From the NCBI GenBank assembly GCA_019637175.1, contig JAHBWD010000006.1:149464-213463 (forward strand): 64,000 nt of DNA, written 5' to 3'. Origin of the DNA: Labilithrix sp. (lineage in GTDB: Bacteria; Myxococcota_A; Polyangia; Polyangiales; Polyangiaceae). This document shows positions 1-8,963 of the stretch, in pieces. The position numbers were made by a program, and so were the translations under genes. The notes under the pieces were generated by a model. It had not been told where the DNA came from and did no database searches. It saw only the letters and a list, made by a program, of their open reading frames with translations. Numbering within the stretch: the stretch's first letter is position 1; each line of letters begins with the position of its first letter.

Positions 1-1
1 A

Positions 2-829
2 TCAGCCGCGGAGCAGCTGCATCGCGAGCTGCGGGCTCTGGTTGGCCTGCGACAGGATCGCGGCGCCCGCCTGCGCGAGCACCTGGTTCTTCGACATGCT
101 CGCGGTCTCGGCCGCGATGTCGACGTCACGGATGCGGCTGACGGCGGCCGACATGTTGACCTGCTGCGCCTGCAGACCGGAGACCGCGAACGAGAAGCGG
201 TTGAGCGACGAGCCGAAGCCCTCGCGCACGGTGCTGAGCGACTGGATGGCGTCGTCGATCGCGGTGATCGCGGTCTGCGCGTTCGCGAAGCTCGTCACGT
301 CGCCGCCGCCGACGGCGAGGCCCGCGGCGTCCGCGCCGCCGAAGCTGATCGAGATGCGGTCGGTCGAGGCCGTGCCGATGCCGACCTGGAAGTCACGCGA
401 CGCCGCCGCGCCCGAGAGCAGGCTGATGCCGTTGAACTGGGTCGACGCCGCGATGCGATCGATCTCGGAGAGGTTCGCCTGGTACTCCGTGTCGAGGTTC
501 GTGTAGTCGCTCGTCTGGAGGTTGCCGTTCGACGCCTGCACCGCGAGCTCACGCATGCGCGTGAGGAGCTCGTGGATCTGCTCGGCGCCGCCGTCGGCCG
601 TCTGCACCATGCTGATGCCGTCGTTCGCGTTGCGCTCCGCGACGGCCATCGAACGCACCTGCGCGTTCATCGACTTGACGATGCCGAGGCCCGCCGCGTC
701 GTCGGACGCGTCGTTGATTCGATAGCCGCTCGAGAGCTTGGCGAAGTTCTTCGAGAGGGCTGCCGCCGTCTTCCCGAGCTGGCTCTGCGCGACGCTAGAG
801 GCGGTGTTGGTTTGGATGACGACTGCCAT
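2..829 (-). CDS. fliC: Flagellin (filament subunit)
   Basis: Filament subunit, exported by the flagellar type III system and polymerised outside the cell. The 275-residue product has the conserved N-terminal helix (NTASSVAQSQLGK, LSSGYRINDASDDAAGLGI) and the conserved C-terminal helix (RIRDVDIAAETASMSK, ending QSPQLAMQLLRG). The middle is short, so it is a minimal flagellin built mainly of the D0/D1 core without large D2/D3 domains. The stop codon lies at the window edge, so the gene is complete. An AAGGAG ribosome site precedes the ATG. A sigma-28-like promoter lies about 90-117 bases upstream, separating it from the long operon. Confidence 0.96.
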   Translation of the reverse strand: MAVVIQTNTASSVAQSQLGKTAAALSKNFAKLSSGYRINDASDDAAGLGIVKSMNAQVRSMAVAERNANDGISMVQTADGGAEQIHELLTRMRELAVQASNGNLQTSDYTNLDTEYQANLSEIDRIAASTQFNGISLLSGAAASRDFQVGIGTASTDRISISFGGADAAGLAVGGGDVTSFANAQTAITAIDDAIQSLSTVREGFGSSLNRFSFAVSGLQAQQVNMSAAVSRIRDVDIAAETASMSKNQVLAQAGAAILSQANQSPQLAMQLLRG

Positions 830-919
830 GATTCTCTGCTCCTTGTTGAGGACGAGCCTCGATATGCCGGAAGCGCCGGCTGCGCTTGGGTGCCGCGCTT
901 CGTCGGCTTCAATTCCGCG

Positions 920-946
920 AGAACGGCTTCGCCGCGCGGAACTTGA
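920..946 (-). promoter_or_regulatory. Sigma-28 (FliA)-type promoter of flagellin
   Basis: On the minus strand TCAAGTTC (946-939), an 11-base spacer, then GCCGTTCT (927-920). Compare the enterobacterial sigma-28 consensus TAAAGTTT-N11-GCCGATAA. The AAG and GCCG cores and the exact spacing match, and the same pattern recurs upstream of flgM. It sits in the 123-base gap before flagellin, the classic FliA target. Assignment is by pattern only. Confidence 0.6.
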
Positions 947-952
947 TGATCG

Positions 953-1648
953 CTAGGCGTCTTCGTCGTCGTTCTCGACGCGGCGCGAGCGAAGAGGAGC
1001 GCGGCCCATCGCGTCGAGCACGCGGTCGGCGTCGAGCGCGTCGCCCACGCGCGAGAGCCCGAGCGCGCTGACGCCGAGCCCGGCCGTCGGCGCCCCGGCG
1101 GCGCGGGGCGCCGCTCCTTCGCGGGCGCTCCCCGAGGCGCCCAGCAGGCCGGTGAGGCCGCGCGCGTAGTCGGCCTCGGAGGCGGTGTAGTACCCCGCGC
1201 GCTTCAGCGCGCCCGCGAAGCCCGCGACGTCGCCGCGCGCGGCGGGTGCGAGCGCGCCGCCGAACCGCGTCTTCATGGTGCGAACGTAGTCGAGCGCTCC
1301 TTCGTCGAGCGAGCCGTACGCCCTGAAGCCGTCGCGGATGACGATCTCGCGCCCTTCGATGACCTCGCGCGTGCGGCACTTCGCGGTCGCGCCGGACGGC
1401 CCGCGGCCCTTGATGCCGCCGAAGTTGAAGTTGTACATGCGGTCGCCGCTCGCGGTCTCGAGCGACGCGTGCGCCGTGAGGACGTCGACGAGCTGCTCGG
1501 GCGGCGGCGCCCCTTCGGTGTGCGCCAGCGCGCGGCGGATCGCGCCGCGGATCTGCTCGCGATCGACGCGCGTGCGCTCGGGCGCGACCTCTCGCGCGGC
1601 CGGTCCCGCGGGCGGAGCGTAGGGCCCGATCGCCGCGCCGATCTTCAT
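953..1648 (-). CDS. Flagellum-associated glucosaminidase (GH73-type, FlgJ C-terminal-like)
   Basis: Predicted peptidoglycan hydrolase of 231 residues that would open the wall for rod passage. Residues about 30-180 resemble the muramidase/N-acetylglucosaminidase half of bifunctional FlgJ: HASLETASGD with the likely catalytic Glu, NFNFGGIKG, FRAYGSLDEGALDYV and the late RAGYYTASEADYARGL motif. The rod-binding half of FlgJ is a separate gene at 27165-27506, so the two FlgJ activities are split here. It is the last gene of the left operon, starting 2 bases after flgF. No signal peptide is visible, so export through the flagellar apparatus is an inference. Confidence 0.82.
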   Translation of the reverse strand: MKIGAAIGPYAPPAGPAAREVAPERTRVDREQIRGAIRRALAHTEGAPPPEQLVDVLTAHASLETASGDRMYNFNFGGIKGRGPSGATAKCRTREVIEGREIVIRDGFRAYGSLDEGALDYVRTMKTRFGGALAPAARGDVAGFAGALKRAGYYTASEADYARGLTGLLGASGSAREGAAPRAAGAPTAGLGVSALGLSRVGDALDADRVLDAMGRAPLRSRRVENDDEDA

Positions 1649-1650
1649 CG

Positions 1651-2376
1651 CTACTCGACCGCCGTCGGGACCGTGGTGAGGAGCTTGCGATCGATCTCGC
1701 CGAACTGATCGAGCACCTTCTGGAACGCCTCGAACGTGCGGCTCGCCGTCATCAGCTCGGTCATCGCGACCATCGGCTGGGCGTTCGACTCCTCGAGCGC
1801 GCCCACGGTGAGCGGCTCGCTCGCCGCGGTCGCCGCGCCCGCGCCCCCGATCGCGAGGAGGGAGCTGCCCTCGGGCTCGAGCGCGTCGGGCCGCTCGAAC
1901 TTGACGAGCTTCAGCTTGCCGGCGACGCCGTCGCCCACTTTGACCGAGCCGTCGGGATCGATGCGCACCTCTCCGGCGCCCGACACCTTGATCGGCGCGC
2001 CGTCTTCGCGCGCGACCGGCGTGCCCGACGCGGTCTTGAGGGTGCCGTCCTTGTCGAGCGTGAGGTTGCCGGCGCGGGTGTAGCGCTCGCCGCGCGGCGT
2101 GGTCACCGCGAGGTAGACGCCCGGCGGCAGCGCGACGTCGAGACCGCGCTCGGTCACGCGCGTCGCGCCCGGCGTCGTGTCGATCGCCGTGCGCGAGGTC
2201 GCCGCGTAGCGCAGGCCGCCGTCTCGCGCGACGGCGCCCGCGAGCGCCTGCCGGAAGACGGGCCGCAGCCGCTGATACCCCGTCGAGGACGCGTTCGCGA
2301 CGTTGAGCGCCGTCGTGTCGAGCGCGTTCTGCTGCGCGACCGCCCCGCTGAGTGCAACATACACGCCCTTGCTCAT
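1651..2376 (-). CDS. flgF: Flagellar proximal rod protein FlgF
   Basis: Rod subunit of 241 residues from the FlgE/F/G family. The N-terminal rod motif (ALSGAVAQQNALDTTALNVANASSTGYQ) has the usual NVAN signature. The C-terminal motif (LEESNAQPMVAMTELMTASRTFEAFQKVL) is the coiled-coil partner helix. Its length fits FlgF, and FlgG is encoded separately at 23948, which supports this assignment. It starts 7 bases after fliA with an AAGGAG ribosome site. FlgF and FlgG normally sit together, so having FlgF at the end of the export operon is unusual. Confidence 0.85.
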   Translation of the reverse strand: MSKGVYVALSGAVAQQNALDTTALNVANASSTGYQRLRPVFRQALAGAVARDGGLRYAATSRTAIDTTPGATRVTERGLDVALPPGVYLAVTTPRGERYTRAGNLTLDKDGTLKTASGTPVAREDGAPIKVSGAGEVRIDPDGSVKVGDGVAGKLKLVKFERPDALEPEGSSLLAIGGAGAATAASEPLTVGALEESNAQPMVAMTELMTASRTFEAFQKVLDQFGEIDRKLLTTVPTAVE

Positions 2377-2383
2377 GGCTCTC

Positions 2384-3088
2384 TCACTCCTTGCCGATCG
2401 CGGCGCGGAGCCTGTGCACCGCCTCCGTGTGAAGCTGCGCGACGCGCGTCTCGCTCACGTCGAGGATCGTCGCGGTCTCGCGCGGCGTGCACTCCTCCGT
2501 GTAGTAGAGGGCGAGCAGCGCCTGGAGCTTGTCGGGCAGCGCTTGGATCGCGCGCGCGACCGCCGACGCCATCTCCTCGCGGCGCGCGGGATCGTCGCCG
2601 AGCTCGACGCCGTCGGGATCGACGTCGAGGTCGATGACCTCGAGGCGGTTCATCCCCGCGCGATCGAGCGACGACAGCGTCGCGTGGTACTCGGCGAGCG
2701 GCAGGCCGAGCTCCGACGCGATCTCCTCTTCGTCCGGGGCGCGACCGAACCGCTTGGAGAGCTCGCCGATCGCGCGCGCCAGCTTTCGCGACGCGGCGCG
2801 GGCCTCTCTCGCGTGCGCGTCGAGGCCGCGCAGGAAGTCGAGCATCGCGCCGCGCATCTTGTAGGTGGCGTACGCCTCGAACGCCGCTTCGTCGGCGTCG
2901 TCGCTCGCGCGGGCGAAGGCGTCGACGAGGCCGGTCCACGCGCAGCTCGTCAAGTCGGCGACGCTGATCCCGGCGGGCACCTTGCGCGCGAGGCGCATCG
3001 CGGCGCGCCGCACGATCGGCAGATACTTCCGGTAGTCCTCGGTGGAGAGGACGCGCGCGGCGCGCTGCTCGGCGGCGACGACGCTCAC
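2384..3088 (-). CDS. fliA: Flagellar sigma factor FliA (sigma-28)
   Basis: RNA polymerase sigma factor for late flagellar genes, 234 residues. Region 2 is seen at about 10-90 (YLPIVRRAAMRLARKVP, AYATYKMRGAMLDFLRGLD). Region 3 is LGLPLAEYHATLSSLDR. Region 4 with its helix-turn-helix is LPDKLQALLALYYTEECTPRETATILDVSETRVAQL near the C-terminus. The GTG start was chosen because it overlaps the flhF stop as GTGA; a longer reading frame upstream only shadows flhF. FlgM, its expected antagonist, is at 27537, and two matching promoters are seen at 920-946 and 27490-27516. Confidence 0.93.
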   Translation of the reverse strand: MSVVAAEQRAARVLSTEDYRKYLPIVRRAAMRLARKVPAGISVADLTSCAWTGLVDAFARASDDADEAAFEAYATYKMRGAMLDFLRGLDAHAREARAASRKLARAIGELSKRFGRAPDEEEIASELGLPLAEYHATLSSLDRAGMNRLEVIDLDVDPDGVELGDDPARREEMASAVARAIQALPDKLQALLALYYTEECTPRETATILDVSETRVAQLHTEAVHRLRAAIGKE

Positions 3089-4077
3089 GTCGTCTCCTCG
3101 AGGACGCCGAGCGCGGCGAGCACGTTCCGGAGATCGGCCGGCGCGAAGTCCTCGGGGACGCGAGGCCCGTTGCACAAGACGGAGAGCGGGAGCTTCGCGG
3201 CCCACGCGCCGTGCACGAGGCCGCCGGGCGCCGTGGTCTCGTCGATCTTGGTCACGCAGATGCCGGTCGGGCCGAGCGGCGCGAAGGTGGAGACGATGCG
3301 CGCGGCGTCGGTCGCGCGCGTCGCGGCCGTCATGCACAAGAGCGTCGTGATCGCTCCGCCGTCATCGCGGAGCGAGGGGAGAGCCGCCTCGGGCGCCGTC
3401 GCCGTCGGCGTGCGCCCCGCGGTGTCGACGATGACCAGATCGGCCGTCTCCGCAGAGACCACCGCGGTGAGCTCGGCGCTGCTGCGCGCGACGTGGAACG
3501 ACGCGTCGATGAGCTCGGCGTAGCGCTCGAGTTGATCGAACGCGCCCACGCGAAAGCCGTCGCTCGAGACGAGCGCGACCGACTGGCCCGCCATCCGCGC
3601 GCGCGCCGCGAGCTTCGCGGCGGTCGTCGTCTTCCCCACGCCGGAGAGGCCCACGAGCGCGACGACACGCCGGTTGGCGGCGGCGTCGACCCACGGCTCG
3701 AGCGGGACGAGGTTCGCGACGAGCCTGAGGACGCCGGCCGCGTCGATCGCGTCGCTCTGCTTGGCGAGCGTCGCCACGCGCGTGGCGGCTCCACCCTCGA
3801 CGCCGAGCGTGCGCAGCACGGTCGCGACGCGATCGCCTCGCTTCTTCGGCGCCGGCGCGATGCCGTCGAGCGTCATCCGAATCGCGGCGAGCTCCCGCGC
3901 GAGCTCGGGAGACTGCCCGCGGGTGATGAGCGACCGGAGCGCGCGCACCTCGTTGCGCAGCTCTGCGCGCAGCGCGTCGACCTCACGCGATTCGCGGCCG
4001 GTCTCGCCGCGGGAGTAGACCTCCGCGGCAAACGGCAGCACGTCGCGCGATCGTTCGGTCTTCGATGCGGTGTTCAT
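3085..4077 (-). CDS. flhF: Flagellar SRP-like GTPase FlhF
   Basis: SRP-family GTPase of 330 residues that in other bacteria sets flagellar number and site. The N-terminal third is variable and charged. The NG domain follows, with the P-loop GLSGVGKTTTAAKLA, the DGFRVGAFDQL motif, the G3 motif DTAGRT and the G4 motif TKIDE. The usual next gene, flhG (a MinD-like ATPase that restrains FlhF), is absent: fliA follows directly with a GTGA overlap. It starts 25 bases after flhA with an AGGAG site. Confidence 0.92.
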   Translation of the reverse strand: MNTASKTERSRDVLPFAAEVYSRGETGRESREVDALRAELRNEVRALRSLITRGQSPELARELAAIRMTLDGIAPAPKKRGDRVATVLRTLGVEGGAATRVATLAKQSDAIDAAGVLRLVANLVPLEPWVDAAANRRVVALVGLSGVGKTTTAAKLAARARMAGQSVALVSSDGFRVGAFDQLERYAELIDASFHVARSSAELTAVVSAETADLVIVDTAGRTPTATAPEAALPSLRDDGGAITTLLCMTAATRATDAARIVSTFAPLGPTGICVTKIDETTAPGGLVHGAWAAKLPLSVLCNGPRVPEDFAPADLRNVLAALGVLEETT

Positions 4078-4102
4078 GAAACGAGCTCCTCGTGATGCGC
4101 GC

Positions 4103-6172
4103 TCATGCGGCGCTCAGACGGTCGACGATGCGGAGGGGAACGGTGGGATCGATCTCGCGGAAGGAAGCGACGGAGAGCTGCGGGACCTTGCGCTCGACGA
4201 TCGCCCGCACGTAGCGGCGGAGATCGGGCGCCGTGACGACGAGCGGGGAGGCGGACCGCGACGCGAACGCCGAGAGCGAGGCCTCTGCGCGCGCGGTCAG
4301 GGTGCGGAGCATCTCCGGATCGAGTGCACCTCCCGTGCCGTTCGCGATTTCCATGAGCGAAGAGCGCAGCACCTGCTCGATGCGAGGATCGAGCGTCAAC
4401 GCGGCGACGGTGCCGTCGGTGTTCTTGAAGCGCGCGGTGATCTGGAGCACGAGGCGCTCGCGCACGAGCTCCGTGAGCTGCTCCGGATCCTTCGTCTGCG
4501 CGGACAGCTCCGCCACCGCCTCGAGGATCGCGCGCATGTCGCGGACGGAGACGCCCTCGCGCACGAGGTTCTTGAGGACGCGCGTGAGGTCGCCGAGGGG
4601 GAGCATCGTCGGCACGACGTCGTCGACCAGGCGCGGCGCCCTGCGCGCGAGCACGTCGAGCAGGTGCTGCACCTCTTGGCGCCCGAGGAGGCGATGTGCG
4701 TTCTGGCGGAGCACCTCGCCGAGGTGCGTCGCGAGGATGGTCGCGTGATCGACGACCGTGTACCCGAGCGCCTCGCCGAGCTCGCGGTCGCGCTGCGCGA
4801 TCCAGAGCGCCGGCATGCCGAACGTCGGATCCGTCGTGGGCTCACCTTCGATGGCCGGCGCCGATCCCGATCCGTCGATGGCGAGCACGCGGCCGTGCGC
4901 GCACTCGCCCTTGGCGACCTCGAGGCCGGAGATGAGCACGCGGTAGCCGCCCGGCGAGAGCTCCAGGTTGTCGGAGACGTGCACCGGAGGAACGACGAGG
5001 CCGAGCTCGCGCGCGAGCTCCTCGCGCAGCTTGCCGACGCGCTCGGTGAGCGTTCCGCCGTGCGAAGCTTCCACCGTCGGCACGAGCTCGTAGCCGAGCT
5101 CGATCGAGAGCGCGTCGACCGTGAGGGCCGCGTCGACCGCCTCGGCGGGCGATCGGGGCGCCGGCGCGGCGTGCTCGGCCTCGGCGCCGGCGGCGCTCGC
5201 CTTCGCCGCGATGCGGCGCGCGGCGAACACGATGGCGCCGGCGAGCGCGAGGCACGGCAGCGCCGGCATGCCGGGCATGAACGCGAGCACCGTCAAGATG
5301 ATGGCGGTGATGATGACGGCCGGCCGTCGGCCGAAGAACTGCGAGGCGAGCGCGCGGCCGAGCTGCTCGCCGGTCGCCGTTCGCGTCACGACGATGCCGG
5401 AGGCGGCCGAGATCAAGAGCGCGGGGATCTGCGAAGCGAGCGCGTCGCCGACGCTGAGCACCGAGAACGTCTCCGCCGCGCGATCGACGGGCATCCCGCG
5501 CGAGACGCCGAGGACGAGGCCGCCGATCAGGTTGATCGCCATGATCAAGAGGCCCGCGATGGCGTCGCCGTGGACGAACTTGCTCGCGCCGTCCATCGCG
5601 CCGAAGAAGTCGGCCTCGCGCTCGAGCTCGCGCCGGCGCGTGCGCGCCTGATCTTGCGTCAACGCGCCGGCGCCGAGGTCGGCGTCGATCGCCATCTGCT
5701 TGCCGGGCATCGCGTCGAGCGTGAAGCGGGCGGCGACCTCGGCGACGCGCCCCGCGCCCTTCGTGACGACGACGAAGTTGATGACGGTCAGGATGAGGAA
5801 GACGACGAGGCCGACGAGGACGTTGCCCTCGACGACGAAGCGGCCGAACGCCTCGACGACCGATCCCGCGGAGCCCTGACCCTCGCCGCCGTGGAGGAGG
5901 ATGAGGCGGGTGGTGGCGACGTTGAGGCTCAGGCGGAGGAGCGTCGCGACGAGCACGAACGCCGGGAACGCGCTGAACTCGAGGGCTTGCTCGATGAAGA
6001 GCGCCGTCAGGAACACGCCGATCGAGAGCGCCATCGACAGCGCGATCAGCGTGTCGAGCAGCACGGGCGGCAGCGGGAGGATCATCATCAGGATCACGCA
6101 GATGATCCCGACGGGTACGACAGCGTCCCAGAGGCGATTCTTATCGTCCGTCGCGGCGGCTTTGGCCGTCAT
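4103..6172 (-). CDS. flhA: Flagellar export gate protein FlhA
   Basis: Largest export-gate membrane protein, about 689 residues, forming the cytosolic ring that docks chaperone-substrate complexes. About eight hydrophobic segments fill the first 320 residues. The FHIPEP signature region is visible (LRLSLNVATTRLIL and TKGAGRVAEVAARFTLDAMPGKQMAIDADL split by family motifs), followed by the large cytosolic domain (HRLLGRQEVQHLLD). The ATG at 6172 is chosen because GGAG lies just before it. A TTG at 6184 would overlap the flhB stop and is a real alternative. flhB, fliR, fliQ and fliP lie immediately upstream. Confidence 0.95.
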   Translation of the reverse strand: MTAKAAATDDKNRLWDAVVPVGIICVILMMILPLPPVLLDTLIALSMALSIGVFLTALFIEQALEFSAFPAFVLVATLLRLSLNVATTRLILLHGGEGQGSAGSVVEAFGRFVVEGNVLVGLVVFLILTVINFVVVTKGAGRVAEVAARFTLDAMPGKQMAIDADLGAGALTQDQARTRRRELEREADFFGAMDGASKFVHGDAIAGLLIMAINLIGGLVLGVSRGMPVDRAAETFSVLSVGDALASQIPALLISAASGIVVTRTATGEQLGRALASQFFGRRPAVIITAIILTVLAFMPGMPALPCLALAGAIVFAARRIAAKASAAGAEAEHAAPAPRSPAEAVDAALTVDALSIELGYELVPTVEASHGGTLTERVGKLREELARELGLVVPPVHVSDNLELSPGGYRVLISGLEVAKGECAHGRVLAIDGSGSAPAIEGEPTTDPTFGMPALWIAQRDRELGEALGYTVVDHATILATHLGEVLRQNAHRLLGRQEVQHLLDVLARRAPRLVDDVVPTMLPLGDLTRVLKNLVREGVSVRDMRAILEAVAELSAQTKDPEQLTELVRERLVLQITARFKNTDGTVAALTLDPRIEQVLRSSLMEIANGTGGALDPEMLRTLTARAEASLSAFASRSASPLVVTAPDLRRYVRAIVERKVPQLSVASFREIDPTVPLRIVDRLSAA

Positions 6173-6180
6173 GCCCTCCG

Positions 6181-7260
6181 TCAAGCACGCCGTGTGCCGC
6201 CGAAGGCTCCTCGCTTCTTGAGGCGATAGACGAACGCGAGCACCTGCGCGACGGCGGCGAAGTGGGCTTGGGGCACCGGTCTGCCGACGGGCACCTCCGC
6301 GTTGAGCGCGCGCGCGAGCGGCCGATTCTCGAGGATCGGGATCGCGTGGCGCCGGCCTTCCTCGCGGATCCGGAGCGCGACCTCGTCGACGCCCTTCGCC
6401 ACGACGACGGGCGCGGCGTCACGAGGTCCGTAGCGGAGCGCCACCGCGACGTGCGTCGGATTCGTGACGATCGCGTCGGCGCCTTTGACGGCGCCGATCG
6501 CGCGCTGCCTCGCGAGGGCGCGCGCGCGGGCCTTCATTCGGCCCTTCGCCTTGGGGTCGCCGTCTTGCTGGCGCGCCTCGTCCATTCGCTCCTGGCGCGT
6601 CATGCGCATCTCTTTCTGCAAGGAGAACCAGGCCTGCGCGTAGTCGATCGCGGCGAGCACGAAGAGCGCGGCGACGAGGGCGACGACGACGCGGAGGACG
6701 CCCGTGACCGCGCCCTCGGCGGAGGCGGCGACGGGCGCTCGTGACGCCGCGAGCACGACGGGCAGCTCCCGGGCGAGCGCCTGCCACGCGACGACGCCCA
6801 CCGCCGACACGCGGAGCAGCGAGAGCCCGAGCTCGACGAGGTTCGTCTTGAAGGCGAAGAGGCGCTCGAGGCCGCTCTTGGGATCGAGCCTGTCGAGCTT
6901 CACCGAGATCGCGTCTGTGTTGATCCTGAAGCCGACCTGCGCGGCGCTCGCGAGCACGGCGAGGACGGCGGCGGCAGCGAGCAGCGGCGAGACCTCGCCG
7001 ACGATCGGCGACGTCGCCGCGCGCGTGGCGCCGACGACGCCTAGGCGCTCGAGCGCGGAAAGATCGCCGATCGAGCGCTCGAAGAGGTTCTGGGCCGCCG
7101 CGCGGAGCGCCGCGCGCGTGGCGAAGAGGCCGACGAGGACCGCCGCCGTCGCGACCAGACCCCCGAGATCCTTGGCCTTCGCGTAGCGGCCTTGCTTGCG
7201 AAACTCCTCGCGCCGCGCGTCGGTCGCCTCGAATGACTTCTCGCCGTGCGACTCTGCCAC
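6181..7260 (-). CDS. flhB: Flagellar export switch protein FlhB
   Basis: Export-gate protein of 359 residues that switches specificity from rod/hook to filament substrates. It has the N-terminal EATDARREEFRKQGRYAKAKD motif typical of FlhB/YscU, four hydrophobic segments, and a cytosolic tail with the autocleavage motif NPTH in ADAIVTNPTHVAVALRY. The tail continues with the usual PILENRPLARAL. GTG start, 1 base after the fliR stop. Confidence 0.95.
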   Translation of the reverse strand: MAESHGEKSFEATDARREEFRKQGRYAKAKDLGGLVATAAVLVGLFATRAALRAAAQNLFERSIGDLSALERLGVVGATRAATSPIVGEVSPLLAAAAVLAVLASAAQVGFRINTDAISVKLDRLDPKSGLERLFAFKTNLVELGLSLLRVSAVGVVAWQALARELPVVLAASRAPVAASAEGAVTGVLRVVVALVAALFVLAAIDYAQAWFSLQKEMRMTRQERMDEARQQDGDPKAKGRMKARARALARQRAIGAVKGADAIVTNPTHVAVALRYGPRDAAPVVVAKGVDEVALRIREEGRRHAIPILENRPLARALNAEVPVGRPVPQAHFAAVAQVLAFVYRLKKRGAFGGTRRA

Positions 7261-7261
7261 C

Positions 7262-8041
7262 TCACCGCACCCCCAGCACGATCCGCTCGAGCACCGAAGG
7301 CACCTCGGCGAGGTGGGCGACCACCGCGGCGAGCGTGTCGCCGGCGCCGACCGCGAAGACGAGGAAGCCGCTCGCGAACATCAGCGCGAGGCCGACGCTG
7401 AAGATCTGGAGCGACGGCGCGGCGCGGGCGACGAGCCCGAGCGAGAGCTGCACGGCGAGCGAGACGGTGAGCACCGGCATGGCCAGGCCGAGCCCGCAGT
7501 CGATCGAGCGCGACGTCCACGTGAGCAGCCCCGGCAGGAGCGCCGCCGGATCGGGGAACGAGCCGAGAGGCACGATGCGCACGGAAGCAATGACCGCGCC
7601 GATGACGACGCGGTGCGCGCCGACCGCGAAGGCGCCGAGCGTCGCGGCGCCGGTGAGGATGCGCGCGAGGGGATCGTCGTTCGAGCCGTGCAGCGGATCG
7701 TACGAGGACGCGAAGGTGAGCCCCATGGCGTGGGCGAGCGTCGCGCCGACGACCTCGGCGGCGCTCATTCCGATGCGGAAGACGAAGCCGATGGCCGCGC
7801 CGGTGGCCGCCTCGGCCAGCGTCGCGAGGACGACGCCGGGCCCGATCGCGCCGCCGGGGCCCGTCACGCCGGCGGGCGGGGCGATCGGCGCGACGGAGGC
7901 CGCGAGCAAGAGCACGAGGCCGATCTTGATCTTCGTCGGGACGAGCGGCCCGGGGAACGGCGACACCGCGACGAAGGCGCTCATGCGCGTGGCGACGAGC
8001 GCGAAGGCGATCGCCATCGAGATCGCGAGATCGCGGATCAT
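7262..8041 (-). CDS. fliR: Flagellar export gate protein FliR
   Basis: Polytopic export-gate component of 259 residues. The N-terminus MIRDLAISMAIAFALVATRM followed by FVAVSPFPGPLVPTKIKIGL is the FliR/YscT family pattern, and later hydrophobic segments continue to the C-terminus (VGAGDTLAAVVAHL). The start at 8041 was preferred over a longer frame because its ATG overlaps the fliQ stop by four bases (ATGA) and begins at the family N-terminus. Confidence 0.93.
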   Translation of the reverse strand: MIRDLAISMAIAFALVATRMSAFVAVSPFPGPLVPTKIKIGLVLLLAASVAPIAPPAGVTGPGGAIGPGVVLATLAEAATGAAIGFVFRIGMSAAEVVGATLAHAMGLTFASSYDPLHGSNDDPLARILTGAATLGAFAVGAHRVVIGAVIASVRIVPLGSFPDPAALLPGLLTWTSRSIDCGLGLAMPVLTVSLAVQLSLGLVARAAPSLQIFSVGLALMFASGFLVFAVGAGDTLAAVVAHLAEVPSVLERIVLGVR

Positions 8042-8298
8042 CGGACGACCGTCTCGATGCCCGTGAAGCAGCGGCGGGTGTAGCCGATGAGGCTCGCGGA
8101 GAGCGTCGAACCGAGGGCGACGATGATCGCCGCCACGCACACGAGCTTGACGATGAAGCTGAGGCTCGCCTCGTTCACCTGCACGACGGCCTGCGCGAGG
8201 CCGACCGCGATGCCCGCGAGGAGCGCCGCGGCGAGCAAGGGGCCGCCGACGTACGCGACCGTCGAGAGGGCGTCGACGACGAGGCGCGTCGGGTCCAT
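8038..8298 (-). CDS. fliQ: Flagellar export gate protein FliQ
   Basis: Small export-gate protein of 86 residues with two hydrophobic helices (AYVGGPLLAAALLAGIAVG and FIVKLVCVAAIIVALG) joined by the family loop LAQAVVQVNEASLSF. Length and the order fliP-fliQ-fliR are typical. The ATG overlaps the fliP stop by one base and the stop overlaps the fliR start by four. Confidence 0.94.
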   Translation of the reverse strand: MDPTRLVVDALSTVAYVGGPLLAAALLAGIAVGLAQAVVQVNEASLSFIVKLVCVAAIIVALGSTLSASLIGYTRRCFTGIETVVR

Positions 8299-8963
8299 CA
8301 GCCGAAGCTCCGCAGGAGCGATCCGACGAGGAGGTGCCATCCGTCGACGGCGACGAAGAGGAGCAGCTTGAGCGGCAGGCTGATGCTCTGCGGCGGCATC
8401 ATCATCATGCCGAGCGCCATCAAGACCGCCGCGACGACGAGATCGATCACGAGGAAGGGAAGGAGCACCATGACGCCCATCTGGAACGCCGTCGTGAGCT
8501 CGCTCACGACGAACGCGGGCGCCGCCATGCGCATCGACACTTCCTCTTCGGTGCGCGGCATCGGCGCCTTCGCGGCGTCGTAGAAGAGCGCGAGATCCGC
8601 CTCGCGCGTCTGCCTCAACATGAAGGCGCGGAGCGGGACGACGCCGCGCTCGATCGCCTCCGTCTCGTTGATCTTGCCGGCGACGAAGGGCTCGTAGGCG
8701 TCTTTGGCGATCGCGCTCGTCACCGGCGCCATCGTGAACGCCGTGATGCAGAGCGCGATGCCGACGAGCACCTGGCTCGGCGGCGCTTGCTGCGCGCCGA
8801 GCCCTTGCTTGACGAACGAGAGCACGACGGCGACGCGCGTGAACGACGTCATCGTGAGGATGATCGCGGGCAGGAGGGAGAGCAGCGTGAGGATCGCGAG
8901 CACCTTGAGCTGCGGCGCGACCCCCGCCGAGCCGCCGAGCGCGCCCGCGAGATCCGGTGTCAT
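8298..8963 (-). CDS. fliP: Flagellar export gate protein FliP
   Basis: Export-pore protein of 221 residues. Family motifs are clear: LLSLLPAIILTMTSFTRVAVVLSFV near the N-terminus, TAFTMAPV, then FVVSELTTAFQMG, LPFLVIDLVVA and MGMMMMPPQSISLPLKLLLFV near the end. A cleavable signal peptide, common in FliP, is not evident. The start overlaps fliO by four bases. Confidence 0.96.
   Translation of the reverse strand: MTPDLAGALGGSAGVAPQLKVLAILTLLSLLPAIILTMTSFTRVAVVLSFVKQGLGAQQAPPSQVLVGIALCITAFTMAPVTSAIAKDAYEPFVAGKINETEAIERGVVPLRAFMLRQTREADLALFYDAAKAPMPRTEEEVSMRMAAPAFVVSELTTAFQMGVMVLLPFLVIDLVVAAVLMALGMMMMPPQSISLPLKLLLFVAVDGWHLLVGSLLRSFG

Noticed and set aside
4070..6229. 719-codon open frame on the plus strand
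   Set aside because: It is exactly antisense to flhA; its product is Arg/Asp/Glu-rich with no motifs, a known artefact of GC-rich coding DNA.
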